64,000 nucleotides of DNA from Paenibacillus sp. FSL H7-0737 (lineage in GTDB: Bacteria; Bacillota; Bacilli; Paenibacillales; Paenibacillaceae): NCBI RefSeq assembly GCF_000758545.1, contig NZ_CP009279.1, forward strand, positions 1,488,001 through 1,552,000, given 5' to 3'. This document shows positions 16,899 to 25,334 of the stretch, in pieces. Below the pieces are notes generated by a model. The model saw only the letters and a program-made list of their open reading frames with translations, searched no databases and was not told the origin of the DNA. Both the position numbers and the translations under genes were made by a program. Every line of letters begins with the position of its first letter. Position 1 is the first letter of the stretch.

Positions 16899-17852
16899 TT
16901 GCAAAAGAAAAGTGAAAAAAACACATTTTTATATACTTACACCTGTTCAGAGGACGAGTTATCACTATGTCAGATGGAGCTTCGTTGTCTTTTTGGAGAG
17001 GAAGTACCTTCTTCAATCTTTGAGAGTGAGGTAGAGGTGGATGTCAGCCGCAGTCCCTTCATTAAAGAACGAATTGATGTTATGTACGAAGGAGATAGCT
17101 TGCCTGAGATTTATGATCAAACGGAGCAGGTGGAGCTTGGCGGTAAGACATTTAAGGTTATTTTTGTGAAGACCAATGATCTGTCCCCTGCGGACAAAAT
17201 AGAATATGATGAGCGAAGAGTGATCGAGCGAGAAATTGGGCTGCGGATTGAAGGAGAAGCGGATGTTAACCATCCAGAGCTGGTATACGGCATTGTTACG
17301 CTGGGCGGTCGCTGGTACTTTGGATCTTATCATAAGAACAAGGCCACCTGGTTCCGTCAAATGAAGAAGCCGCGTAGCTACTCTATCGCGCTTAGCACAC
17401 GTGTAGCCCGAGCTGCGGTCAATATAGCCGTTCCGAATCCGGAAGGTGTACGAGCTATCGATCCTTGCTGTGGCATCGGAACAGTAATGGTAGAAGCCCT
17501 CTCGATGAGGATCAATATGGTTGGACGTGACATTAACCCTCAAATCGCGATCGGTGCCAGAACGAATATTGCCCATTTTGGATTCACAAGTGAGGTTACG
17601 CTTGGAGATATTGCTGACATCACAGAACATTACGATGTAGCTATTGTAGATATGCCTTATAATCTATATTCTAGTATTACACCTGAGGAACAGTTTGCGA
17701 TTCTAGTGAATGCGCGCCGGATTGCAGATCGGGTAGTTATCGTTGCGATTGAACCGATGGATGAGATGATCACGGAGGCTGGATTTACGATTATAGACCG
17801 CTGTGAAGCTAAAAAAGGTTTGTTCTCCCGTCATTTAATGCTTTGCCAGTAA
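16899..17852 (+). CDS. TRM11-like RNA/DNA methyltransferase
   Basis: 317 residues. A poorly conserved N-terminal ~110-residue region, possibly THUMP-like, is followed by a Rossmann methyltransferase with the SAM motif DPCCGIGT (188-195) and catalytic DMPYNLY. The N-P-P-Y-like tetrad as DMPY is typical of the TRM11/Trm14 tRNA guanosine N2-methyltransferase group. It is probably a tRNA methyltransferase, but the substrate is inferred. TTG 16899 has an AGAGGA site upstream. It precedes the NUDIX gene by 31 bases and may share its transcript. Confidence 0.78.
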   Translation: MQKKSEKNTFLYTYTCSEDELSLCQMELRCLFGEEVPSSIFESEVEVDVSRSPFIKERIDVMYEGDSLPEIYDQTEQVELGGKTFKVIFVKTNDLSPADKIEYDERRVIEREIGLRIEGEADVNHPELVYGIVTLGGRWYFGSYHKNKATWFRQMKKPRSYSIALSTRVARAAVNIAVPNPEGVRAIDPCCGIGTVMVEALSMRINMVGRDINPQIAIGARTNIAHFGFTSEVTLGDIADITEHYDVAIVDMPYNLYSSITPEEQFAILVNARRIADRVVIVAIEPMDEMITEAGFTIIDRCEAKKGLFSRHLMLCQ

Positions 17853-17883
17853 TCCTAATGAGGTTATTTAAAGGGGTGCAGCA

Positions 17884-18501
17884 ATGGAGCAGAAATGGTT
17901 AACCTGGGCTAAAGAAATACAGGCCATCGCACAGACTGGACTAACTTACGCTAAAGATGTCTATGATATAGAACGGTATCAAGCTTTGCGGGAGCTAAGT
18001 GTAGATATCCTCGCTAATTATACGTTCGAAAGCAAGGAGAGAATAAGACTCTCCTTTGCTAGTGAGGGTGGCTATTCTACGCCGAAAGTGGATATCCGTG
18101 GGGTTGTTTTTCAGGATGACAGAATCCTGCTTGTCCGCGAGAAATTGGATGGAAAGTGGGCGCTTCCCGGGGGCTGGGGAGATATCGGTCTGTCACCGAG
18201 TGAAGTCGTTGTTAAGGAAATTCAAGAAGAATCAGGATTTGAGACAGAAGCAATTCGCTTGCTGGCTGTTTTAGATAAGAAATTTCATAACCATCCTCCG
18301 GAGCCGTATCACGTGTATAAGTTTTTTATTTTGTGCAGAATTGTAGGCGGCGAGGCGCTGCAAGGGGTGGAGACGAGTGAAGTATCCTTTTTTGCTGAAG
18401 ATGAACTGCCTGAGCTCTCATTAGAGAGGAATACAAGTGAGCAGATTGAAACGATGTTTGAATATTTACGAAATCCAGAAAAAGTAGTAATATTGGACTA
18501 A
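17884..18501 (+). CDS. NUDIX hydrolase with N-terminal helical domain
   Basis: Hydrolyses a nucleoside diphosphate linked to another group; the substrate is unknown. Residues 1-60 form the helical NUDIX_N domain found in Bacillales ADP-ribose/FAD pyrophosphatase-like proteins. The Nudix box spans 97-119 (GWGDIGLSPSEVVVKEIQEE), with Lys in place of the usual Arg before EIQEE. Length 205 is typical. AAGGGG precedes ATG 17884. Confidence 0.9.
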   Translation: MEQKWLTWAKEIQAIAQTGLTYAKDVYDIERYQALRELSVDILANYTFESKERIRLSFASEGGYSTPKVDIRGVVFQDDRILLVREKLDGKWALPGGWGDIGLSPSEVVVKEIQEESGFETEAIRLLAVLDKKFHNHPPEPYHVYKFFILCRIVGGEALQGVETSEVSFFAEDELPELSLERNTSEQIETMFEYLRNPEKVVILD

Positions 18502-18669
18502 GAATTTGCATATTATGTATGACTTCCGTAAAGTGATGTTTTTAATGATGTAAATGATGGGTAATAACTATTATGTAAGCACTTACAATGTTGATATTCT
18601 AAGCTTTTAGGTCGAGCGGTCTACATTTTTTCCTCTACTGTGACGATAAGAATTTTAGGAGGGGATCGC

Positions 18670-18822
18670 ATGGAACAAGAAGAGTTGAGCATTCCATTGA
18701 AACAGGAAAATGTGGTGCGTCCTGCAGAGGGCAATATTGCCACTGGGCTGGTTTGGGGTATCTTAATCAGCATTCCGTTATGGATCTCTGTGATTGGCTG
18801 GATTCTGGGGTTTTGGCGCTGA
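18670..18822 (+). CDS. 50-residue single-pass membrane protein
   Basis: A charged N-terminus (MEQEELSIPLKQE) is followed by one transmembrane helix, TGLVWGILISIPLWISVIGW. ATG 18670 has AGGAGGGG at correct spacing, and a strong terminator follows, so it is a likely real gene of unknown role. Confidence 0.75.
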   Translation: MEQEELSIPLKQENVVRPAEGNIATGLVWGILISIPLWISVIGWILGFWR

Positions 18823-18870
18823 GCCGTATTTTAATAATTATCTAACTCTATTAGTTGTATAGTATACATC

Positions 18871-18908
18871 AAAGGCGGTCTCTTCATAACTGAAGAGGCC
18901 GCCTTTTT
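18871..18908. terminator. Bidirectional intrinsic terminator
   Basis: A perfect or near-perfect 16-bp stem (18871-18886 with 18891-18906, TAAC loop) flanked by A/T runs, between two convergent genes. Confidence 0.92.
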
Positions 18909-18923
18909 AGTTTCCTGTGTTTC

Positions 18924-19391
18924 TCAAGATTTCGAATATACCAGTCTAAAGTTCTCGCAAACTACCTTCATCTTTGGATCAAAAGGCTTCTTCAAGAACG
19001 CTAAGGATTCTCTGGAGAAGAACTTCTCATGCTCATGGCGCCACGACTCTAATGTTCTGTCATCCTCGCCTTCGCTATAGGCAAAGTCAGCACCTACCTC
19101 ATCAAAAGGAGTAATTTGCACATCTGTCGTAACGATCACTGCTTGCGGATTACCACGGCCGTCCAGCAGGATACTATGTCGTCCAATTTCTGGTAAGGTC
19201 TCGTCACAGACTGCATAAATTTCATAGTTCGAAGCGGTTCCTGTCTTAATCCTGCGGATCACCAGATCTAGCAGTTCATCGGCCATTTGAGGACTGTCGC
19301 CAAAGGCCCAAGCCTCGTAGTTATCCGCTGCTTGTGGATGAAGCTGGGTGTATTCTTCCCAAAAAAGCTTAATCTTCGTTTCGTTGCTCAT
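18924..19391 (-). CDS. ASCH-domain protein
   Basis: 155 residues with the ASCH beta-barrel hallmarks: FGDSPQMADELLDLVIRRIK near the N-terminus, an SILLDGRGNPQAVIVTTDV strand pair, and GEDDRTLESWRHEHEKFF. ASCH domains bind RNA or nucleosides, and some members deaminate or deacylate modified cytidine. The role here is unknown. It begins 26 bases after the ABC-F gene on the same strand and may be co-transcribed with it. Confidence 0.85.
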   Translation of the reverse strand: MSNETKIKLFWEEYTQLHPQAADNYEAWAFGDSPQMADELLDLVIRRIKTGTASNYEIYAVCDETLPEIGRHSILLDGRGNPQAVIVTTDVQITPFDEVGADFAYSEGEDDRTLESWRHEHEKFFSRESLAFLKKPFDPKMKVVCENFRLVYSKS

Positions 19392-19417
19392 ATCCGTATC
19401 TCCTCATTTAATAATCG

Positions 19418-21388
19418 TTAGTGTCCCGCAGTTTCCATCCAGCCCGCATAGAGCTCATCTAGTTGCTCTTGCACTACATCGCGTTCTTTCTGTAGCTCGG
19501 CGAGCTCTGCCGCATTGCTACTGATCAGTGGATCTAGCATTTTGGCATCGATTTCCCCAAGCTGATCCTCAACTTCGGCAATAGCCTTTTCCCAATCAAA
19601 GTGGATACTCTTCTTGCGGGAACTGGACGAGTTAGCCGTAGTGACATTAACATTCACGGAACGGTTAGATTGAGGCTTACCGGAGCGTGCAGTGGTTCCA
19701 TCTGAAGAGAAAGGCTTAGGCTGATCAGGAATAGAGACTGGTGCTGCTAACGCCTGTTCAGCTTGCTTCTCCTTGTAATACTCATAGTTGCCGTTGAAAA
19801 CTCCAAATCGTCCACTTTCAATGGACCAGAGCTTATGGAACAGACGATTAATGAAATAGCGGTCATGTGAAACGGCCAGCACTGTACCTGGGAATTCTTC
19901 TAATGCTTCCTCTAGCGCTTCCCGGGAGTCAATGTCTAGATGGTTCGTTGGTTCATCCAGAATTAACAGGTTTGGTTTACGATGCATCAACACAGCGAAA
20001 CGCAGGCGGGTCCATTCCCCTCCGGATAGATTCGTGATGTCTTTGAATACATCGGCACCGTAGAATAGGAAACGTGCGAGCTGCCCGCGCGCTTCACCTT
20101 CTTCTAGTCCGGCCTCTTCACGGAAGTAGCGGAGTACGGATTGTTTGTTATTGTCAGGGACAGCCTCTTGCGCGAGATAACCAACAACGGTTCTTGAACC
20201 AAGCGTGCAGCTTCCGGTGTCTGGCGTCTCCTGACCTAATATAATTCTTAAAAGTGTACTTTTCCCTGCCCCGTTACCACCGATAAGTGCCGTAGTTTCT
20301 CCGTAGCGAAGAACTTCGTTTACGTCTGTAAACAGGCTTCGCTCTCCATATGCCTTACCGATATCCTCCAGTATGACGACTTGATTCCCGGAGCGATCAT
20401 TTTGCTGTAGCTGCAAATCCATCGATTTGCGCTCTAGAATAGGACGTTTAACCTTTACCATACGATCCAGTGCTTTTTGCATGGAAGCTGCACGCCGGTA
20501 AAAGGCAGGGTTTGGGGGAGTTCCCCGATTCCCAAATTCGATGAGGCGTTTGATGCTCTCCTGCATTTGCTTTATTTTTTTCTGTTGTTCTTGATAATCA
20601 GCAAATTGTTGAAGTAGACGTGTTTCCTTCTCTATTTGATAGCCGCTGTAGTTGGTATGGAAGGTAAAAGCCTCGCCATCCTCAATCTCGATCACTTTTT
20701 TGACTACAGCGTCGAGGAAGTAACGATCATGGGAAATGGCTAGCACTGTACCGTCATAGCTCTGTAAGTACTGCTCTAACCACTCGATGGCGTTCATGTC
20801 TAGATGATTGGTTGGCTCATCGAGTAGAAGTACATCAGGTCTACGCAGCAGGAGTTCTGCGAGTCCGACTTTAGTTTTCTCGCCGCCAGAAAGAGAGGAG
20901 AAGAGTCGGTTATATTGCCCAGTTCCGATTCCTAGACCAATGGCAACTCGCTGAATGGAGGATTCAATTTCGTAACCTCCTGCGGTCTCAAATTTATCCT
21001 GAAGGCTACCATATTCTTTCAGCAGTCGATTCCATAGCATTTCATCCGTTCCGGTATTGAAGGTGGACATTTCAAGCTCCAGCTCTCGCAGGCGTTGTTG
21101 CCATTGCAAAGGTTCAGCAAAGCTACGCTGTAGAACTTCATATACGGTTTCTTTTTCGTTAACCTCTTGAATTTGAGCCAGCATTCCTACTACACTACCT
21201 TTGCGAATTGAGATTTGCCCTTGATCGGGGCGCTCTTCGCCATTCAGTAAGTGGAAAAGTGTAGTTTTACCGCAGCCATTGCGGCCGATTAGACCGATTT
21301 TTTCTCCTTGGCGGATATCGAAGGTGATGCTATTTAGTACGAGCTGTGCACCGTGGTATTTTTGAACATTTTGGCATTGAATAATCAT
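19418..21388 (-). CDS. ABC-F family ATPase
   Basis: 656 residues with two ABC domains and no membrane segment. The Walker A motifs are GRNGCGKT (35-42) and GGNGAGKS; the signatures are LSGGEKTKVGLA and LSGGEWTRLRFA; both domains have DEPTNHLD and SHDRYF. A basic linker joins them, and a C-terminal coiled coil follows a Ser/Thr/Asn-rich stretch. ABC-F proteins act on ribosomes, either in translation quality control (YdiF/YfmR/Uup-like) or in protection from antibiotics. The leader ORF and terminator upstream would fit an inducible member. ATG 21388 is preceded by AAAGGAG. Confidence 0.92.
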   Translation of the reverse strand: MIIQCQNVQKYHGAQLVLNSITFDIRQGEKIGLIGRNGCGKTTLFHLLNGEERPDQGQISIRKGSVVGMLAQIQEVNEKETVYEVLQRSFAEPLQWQQRLRELELEMSTFNTGTDEMLWNRLLKEYGSLQDKFETAGGYEIESSIQRVAIGLGIGTGQYNRLFSSLSGGEKTKVGLAELLLRRPDVLLLDEPTNHLDMNAIEWLEQYLQSYDGTVLAISHDRYFLDAVVKKVIEIEDGEAFTFHTNYSGYQIEKETRLLQQFADYQEQQKKIKQMQESIKRLIEFGNRGTPPNPAFYRRAASMQKALDRMVKVKRPILERKSMDLQLQQNDRSGNQVVILEDIGKAYGERSLFTDVNEVLRYGETTALIGGNGAGKSTLLRIILGQETPDTGSCTLGSRTVVGYLAQEAVPDNNKQSVLRYFREEAGLEEGEARGQLARFLFYGADVFKDITNLSGGEWTRLRFAVLMHRKPNLLILDEPTNHLDIDSREALEEALEEFPGTVLAVSHDRYFINRLFHKLWSIESGRFGVFNGNYEYYKEKQAEQALAAPVSIPDQPKPFSSDGTTARSGKPQSNRSVNVNVTTANSSSSRKKSIHFDWEKAIAEVEDQLGEIDAKMLDPLISSNAAELAELQKERDVVQEQLDELYAGWMETAGH

Positions 21389-21462
21389 ATATATTCTCCT
21401 TTAAGAATGCCCTTTGCACCGCCAGAACCCTAAATCGAAACTGGAATTCTGTAAAAAACCAT

Positions 21463-21494
21463 AAAAAAAGACCGTAGGGAAATTTCCCTACGGC
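21463..21494 (-). terminator. Terminator between leader ORF and ABC-F gene (possible attenuator)
   Basis: A 22-base perfect palindrome (21472-21493) is followed, in the minus-strand direction, by CTTTTTTT. It lies 16 bases after the leader ORF stop and 75 bases before the ABC-F start, so unmodified transcription from the upstream promoter should end here. Confidence 0.88.
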
Positions 21495-21509
21495 CTTATC
21501 ATTCTCCGG

Positions 21510-21677
21510 TTAACTGATCCGTCCGGGTGATGGCAGGAAAGGCATTTCACAATTGTGTAGTGTTATTAAATTCATGGAAATGGACAGACTTCTCCCGTTA
21601 TCGCCATTTACATGAGCAATGCCAGCTATCGCTTTAGGTAGCCGACTCATAACACTGTTGGTCCAGTTGTGATCCAT
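21510..21677 (-). CDS. 55-residue leader ORF upstream of the ABC-F gene
   Basis: Reads MDHNWTNSVMSRLPKA... and ends ...PSPGRIS. ATG 21677 is preceded by AAAGGGGTG about ten bases upstream and by a correctly spaced promoter. The stop lies just before an intrinsic terminator, then the ABC-F gene. It could be a regulatory leader peptide whose translation controls readthrough, or an independent small-protein gene. I recognise no family. Confidence 0.55.
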   Translation of the reverse strand: MDHNWTNSVMSRLPKAIAGIAHVNGDNGRSLSISMNLITLHNCEMPFLPSPGRIS

Positions 21678-21712
21678 TCCTTCCACACCCCTTTCTTAAC
21701 AAATTTAATGAC

Positions 21713-21741
21713 AGTGTAAACAATAATCGGAAATTTAGCAA
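21713..21741 (-). promoter_or_regulatory. Promoter of the leader ORF/ABC-F transcript
   Basis: On the minus strand: TTGCTA, a 17-base spacer and TACACT. The predicted start is near 21706, 30 bases before the leader ORF. Confidence 0.55.
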
Positions 21742-21858
21742 GTAAAAAGATGGCAAAGCGAAGTTTTACACTGCATAGAATATGAATCGATGAATAATAT
21801 GGTTCTATGTGTGGGGAGATGTGCCACTAAAAAATAACAGATGAAAAGGGGAAGTTAT

Positions 21859-22236
21859 ATGGCACTTTTTGACGGATTGATGGGTAATGCATCACAAGTA
21901 AATCTAGCGGAGGTACAGCGGGAATATGCACAAATCCTTGCCCCTCAAGAGAAAATTGAACGAGCCTACAAGCTGATTAGAGATATGTTTATTTTTACAG
22001 ACAAACGACTGATTCTAGTGGATAAACAGGGACTGACGGGGAAAAAGACGGACTATCATTCCATCCCATACAAAAGCATCTCGCATTATTCCGTGGAGAC
22101 GGCAGGGCACTTTGATCTGGATGCGGAGCTATGTATCTATATTTCTAGCAGCACTATGCCGCTCAAGAAGACCTTTAATAAATCCGTGAATATTTATGAG
22201 GTACAGGCGGTATTGTCACAATATATTTTAAAATAG
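21859..22236 (+). CDS. Bacterial PH-domain protein
   Basis: 125 residues: MALFDGLMGNASQVN, then a bacterial pleckstrin-homology fold recognisable by DMFIFTDKRLILVDKQGLTG and the strand YHSIPYKSISHYSVE. Proteins of this type are common single-domain cytoplasmic proteins of Bacillales with no fixed function. ATG 21859 has AAAGGGGAAG just upstream. It converges with the chromate-transporter pair, five bases from its end. Confidence 0.85.
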   Translation: MALFDGLMGNASQVNLAEVQREYAQILAPQEKIERAYKLIRDMFIFTDKRLILVDKQGLTGKKTDYHSIPYKSISHYSVETAGHFDLDAELCIYISSSTMPLKKTFNKSVNIYEVQAVLSQYILK

Positions 22237-22241
22237 TTTAG

Positions 22242-22784
22242 TTAGACCGTGTAGCGGAGTACCAGACCACCATAGGCAAAAGCGGCTAAGATGACAAAGG
22301 CAGGATGCAGCTTAAGCCGCTTGATGGCCCAGAATGCGATTGCGGCAATGAACAGTGTTTGCCAGATTCCGATAGAGTCCGCAGGACCTTTGGCCATTGT
22401 CCAAGTGAGTACAGCCATCATAACTGCTATAACGGGGTGGACAAGCAATGTCATCCCTTTCACTACGGGGGATTGCTTGTATTTTTGCATGACCTCTAAC
22501 AGGATAATAAGCGCTACTGCGGAGGGCAAGACGGTTGCTAACAAAGCTATGATGAGTCCTAACCAGCCGTAGACATCATAGCCGACGTAAGCTGCGATTT
22601 TGGTAGCAATTGGGCCAGGCAGTGCATTGCCAAGTGCAAGCATGTTAGAAAACTGTTCATCGGTCAGCCAGCCGTAATGGGGAACGATTTCTTGATACAT
22701 CAATGGAATAGAGGAAGGACCACCGCCGTATCCAAGCAAATTCGCCATGAAAAATCCGTATATGAGCTCTAACCAGTCCATCAA
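22242..22784 (-). CDS. Chromate transporter, half-size subunit 2
   Basis: 180-residue CHR-family membrane protein with about five or six helices. It shares GGGPSSIPLMYQEIV and ANALPGPIATKIAAYVGY with its partner gene. Short CHR proteins come as adjacent pairs (B. subtilis YwrA/YwrB) and are thought to assemble into a chromate/anion exporter. Its ATG overlaps the stop of the preceding gene by four bases, suggesting coupled translation. Confidence 0.88.
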   Translation of the reverse strand: MMDWLELIYGFFMANLLGYGGGPSSIPLMYQEIVPHYGWLTDEQFSNMLALGNALPGPIATKIAAYVGYDVYGWLGLIIALLATVLPSAVALIILLEVMQKYKQSPVVKGMTLLVHPVIAVMMAVLTWTMAKGPADSIGIWQTLFIAAIAFWAIKRLKLHPAFVILAAFAYGGLVLRYTV

Positions 22785-23359
22785 TTTGATCTTCCTTGTT
22801 GTTGCTTCGCGATGATCCGGTAATGAACGGCTCCGTAACCTAGAAAAAGTACGATTACGAGAGCTGGATGTATGTGAATTATTTGTAGCAGAAGTAAGGC
22901 TAGAAGGATGAAGACAGCGCTGAGATATTTTCCTAGCCCTTTATAGGCTTTTTGCGCAAACTCATATGCCATTATTCCTAACATGACAGCAATGACAGGA
23001 GATACCCCCGCGATCATTCCAGCTACTACTTTTGAGCTACTTAAATAATTTACAGCTGATAACAGTATGATCATAGCCAGGCAGCTAGGTAAAATATGTG
23101 CCAAAACTGACAGTATCGCCCCCCTAACTCCTCGAAGTTTATATCCAAGATAAGCCGCCATTTTGGTAGCAATAGGTCCCGGTAGCGCGTTGGCAATCGC
23201 CAATGTCTCCCCGAATTCATCATCGCTTAGCCAAGTGTAGCGAGTTACCGCATCATGCCGGATTAATGGAATCACGGAAGGCCCTCCGCCATAGCCGACA
23301 ATCCCAGTTCTGAACATGGCGATAGCTAATTGTACATAGTCTTTATGGATGGATATCAC
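22781..23359 (-). CDS. Chromate transporter, half-size subunit 1
   Basis: 192-residue CHR-family protein with YGGGPSVIPLIRHDAV and ANALPGPIATKMAAYLGY. The frame is open to 23398, but GTG 23359 is preceded by GGGGAGGT at good spacing, while the longer start would add a hydrophilic tail without a site. It is first in the two-gene operon. No chromate-responsive regulator is adjacent. Confidence 0.88.
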   Translation of the reverse strand: MISIHKDYVQLAIAMFRTGIVGYGGGPSVIPLIRHDAVTRYTWLSDDEFGETLAIANALPGPIATKMAAYLGYKLRGVRGAILSVLAHILPSCLAMIILLSAVNYLSSSKVVAGMIAGVSPVIAVMLGIMAYEFAQKAYKGLGKYLSAVFILLALLLLQIIHIHPALVIVLFLGYGAVHYRIIAKQQQGRSN

Positions 23360-23496
23360 GTGAGACCTCCCCTTGTGTTTAGAGCCCATTCTATACAAAT
23401 CATATGTGTGAAGCTACGAGGTTGACTAGAAATTAGCTAATGTTTGTGCATGAATCACAAAAAGAGGATGGTTATTTTGAGGTTTGGCGTAACCGA

Positions 23497-23533
23497 TTGA
23501 CAAGGGATTTTTATGTAATGTTAAATGACATTA
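23497..23533 (+). promoter_or_regulatory. Candidate promoter with overlapping dyad before the Ggt-like gene
   Basis: TTGACA (23497-23502), an 18-base spacer and TTAAAT (23521-23526). An inverted repeat TAATGT-N6-ACATTA (23516-23533) covers the -10, a position suited to repression. Its half-sites resemble those of the pucR-upstream dyads, though the spacing differs. Confidence 0.45.
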
Positions 23534-23566
23534 ATTAAGTGAGAAGTTAATAGGGAGATGGGGAAC

Positions 23567-25144
23567 ATGGCGGAGAAACCTGTAATAGGCACAAAAACAA
23601 TGGTCGTCAGCCCTCATTATTTAGCTTCGGCTGCGGGTGCGCGCATTTTGGAAAAAGGGGGAAATGCCTTTGATGCGGCGGTGGCGGTTAGTGCGACGCT
23701 CGCTGTAGTCTACCCACATATGACGGGGCTTGGTGGGGATTCGTTCTGGTTGACCTATAGCACAGAAGAGGCGCGTGTCCGGGCGTATAACGGAAGTGGA
23801 CGGTCGGGTTACGGAGTTCGCAGAAGTTGCTATGCCGGTGAGGGAGCTATTCCGAGGCGGGGGATCCGCAGTGCCATCACCGTACCGGGGATGGTGGATA
23901 GCTGGGACGCCATGCTCAGCAAGTATGGCCGCTTAACGCTGGCAGAGGTGCTGGAGCCAGCCATCGGCTATGCTCAGAGTGGGTTTCCGCTGTCGCCGGA
24001 CCAGCGGAATAATACGCTGTTTGCTGGAACGGCGTTGTCGGCGGAGGCGTCCGCGATTTATATGCCGGGTGGAGTGGCTGTGTCTGCTGGATCGAGATTT
24101 CAGCAGACGCAGCTGGCGACAACCCTGAGGACGTTGGCTGCGGGTGGACGGGATGCTTTTTATAAGGGGAAGATTGCTGAAGATATTTGTGATTATATGC
24201 TGGCAGCTGGGGGCTATCTCACACGGGATGATTTTGCGGATCATCAGGGGGATTGGGTCGAGCCGATTCATGCGGAATATCATGGGCATAGGGTGTATCA
24301 AGTGCCGCCAAATTCTCAAGGGTTTACGGGGCTGATGAGTCTTAATATATTGGAGTATTTTAATTTCGGAGAAATCGAGCATGGCTCTTATGAATATTAC
24401 CACCTGCTTGTTGAAGCGCTGAAGCTGAGTTTTCGTGATCGGGATAGAGTGCTTACAGATCCGGATTTTAGTGCTATTCCTTTGGTGCAGTTGCTGAATA
24501 AGAACTATGCAGGGCAACTAGCCTCTACGATCTCGATGCAAAAAGCGGCACAGCTGACCAGTCAGCCTATTGGTAGTGATACTGCATATGCTGCGGTGGT
24601 GGATGAGGAGGGAAATGCGGTTTCCTTTATTCAGAGTCTGTATTTTGAGTTTGGCTCAGGAGTGGTTGCTGGGAATACAGGAATTCTGCTTCAGAATCGG
24701 GGTTCGTTTTTCTCGCTTGATCCGAACCATATCAATACGCTTGAACCGCATAAGCGCAGCTTCCACACACTGATGCCAGCCATGGCCTGCCGCGAGGGCA
24801 AACCTGCGATTCTATATGGTACGCAAGGTGGTGAAGGTCAGCCGCAGACTCAAACGTTGCTACTTACAAGGATGCTGCATTATGGGATGAATCCGCAAAC
24901 GTCTGTAAGTGAACCACGTTTTGTATGGGGGAGGACGTGGGGGGAGCCTACGCAGGAGCTGAAGGTAGAGGGACGGGTAGCGGATGAGGTGCTGGCAGAT
25001 TTGGCGGGAGCCGGTCATATTGTCCGGAAAGTGGAAGCATATGACGGGAGCGTGGGTCATGCTCACGCGATATCCATAGATGACAATGGATATCGTAGTG
25101 GGGGGACAGACCCGCGCTGCGATGGCGCGGCGATAGGTTGGTAG
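23567..25144 (+). CDS. Ggt-family hydrolase, HpxW-like (possible oxamate amidohydrolase)
   Basis: 525 residues of the gamma-glutamyltransferase Ntn-hydrolase family, normally self-cleaved before a catalytic Thr. T339 in IGSDTAYAAVVDEEGN is the likely nucleophile. GGNAFDAAVA, PHMTGLGGDSFW and GTQGGEGQPQTQ are conserved family motifs. There is no signal peptide, unlike periplasmic Ggt. Enterobacterial HpxW of the purine pathway is a cytoplasmic member that hydrolyses oxamate, and the position here next to an amidase and the puc locus supports that reading. A general gamma-glutamyl or acylase role cannot be excluded. I use ATG 23567 (MAEKP); ATG 23558 is too close to its site. Confidence 0.82.
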   Translation: MAEKPVIGTKTMVVSPHYLASAAGARILEKGGNAFDAAVAVSATLAVVYPHMTGLGGDSFWLTYSTEEARVRAYNGSGRSGYGVRRSCYAGEGAIPRRGIRSAITVPGMVDSWDAMLSKYGRLTLAEVLEPAIGYAQSGFPLSPDQRNNTLFAGTALSAEASAIYMPGGVAVSAGSRFQQTQLATTLRTLAAGGRDAFYKGKIAEDICDYMLAAGGYLTRDDFADHQGDWVEPIHAEYHGHRVYQVPPNSQGFTGLMSLNILEYFNFGEIEHGSYEYYHLLVEALKLSFRDRDRVLTDPDFSAIPLVQLLNKNYAGQLASTISMQKAAQLTSQPIGSDTAYAAVVDEEGNAVSFIQSLYFEFGSGVVAGNTGILLQNRGSFFSLDPNHINTLEPHKRSFHTLMPAMACREGKPAILYGTQGGEGQPQTQTLLLTRMLHYGMNPQTSVSEPRFVWGRTWGEPTQELKVEGRVADEVLADLAGAGHIVRKVEAYDGSVGHAHAISIDDNGYRSGGTDPRCDGAAIGW

Positions 25145-25259
25145 GGTGAGGTGAGAGTAGGTAGAATTTGGGTTGGAGGTGGGTTGCAGGCGACACCTTG
25201 AAGTGAAAGGCTTCTTAGAAAGGTGTAACAGAAAGCCCTAGTTTATTGGACATGAGATT

Positions 25260-25320
25260 TTAGAAGGATGATTAAAATCTTAGACGAGTTGATTAAGATC
25301 TTAGAAGGAATGTTGAGGGG
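25260..25320 (+). repeat. Short imperfect ~21-base tandem repeat
   Basis: Three units begin with TTAGA(A/C)G at 25260, 25280 and 25301, the first two running into ATTAA(A/G)ATC. Part of the 190-base gap before the amidase gene. A 25-codon frame (25268-25345) reads through it with an ILxxLIKILxG heptad pattern and overlaps the amidase start; I do not call it a gene. Confidence 0.4.
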
Positions 25321-25334
25321 AGGAGGAAGGGGAT

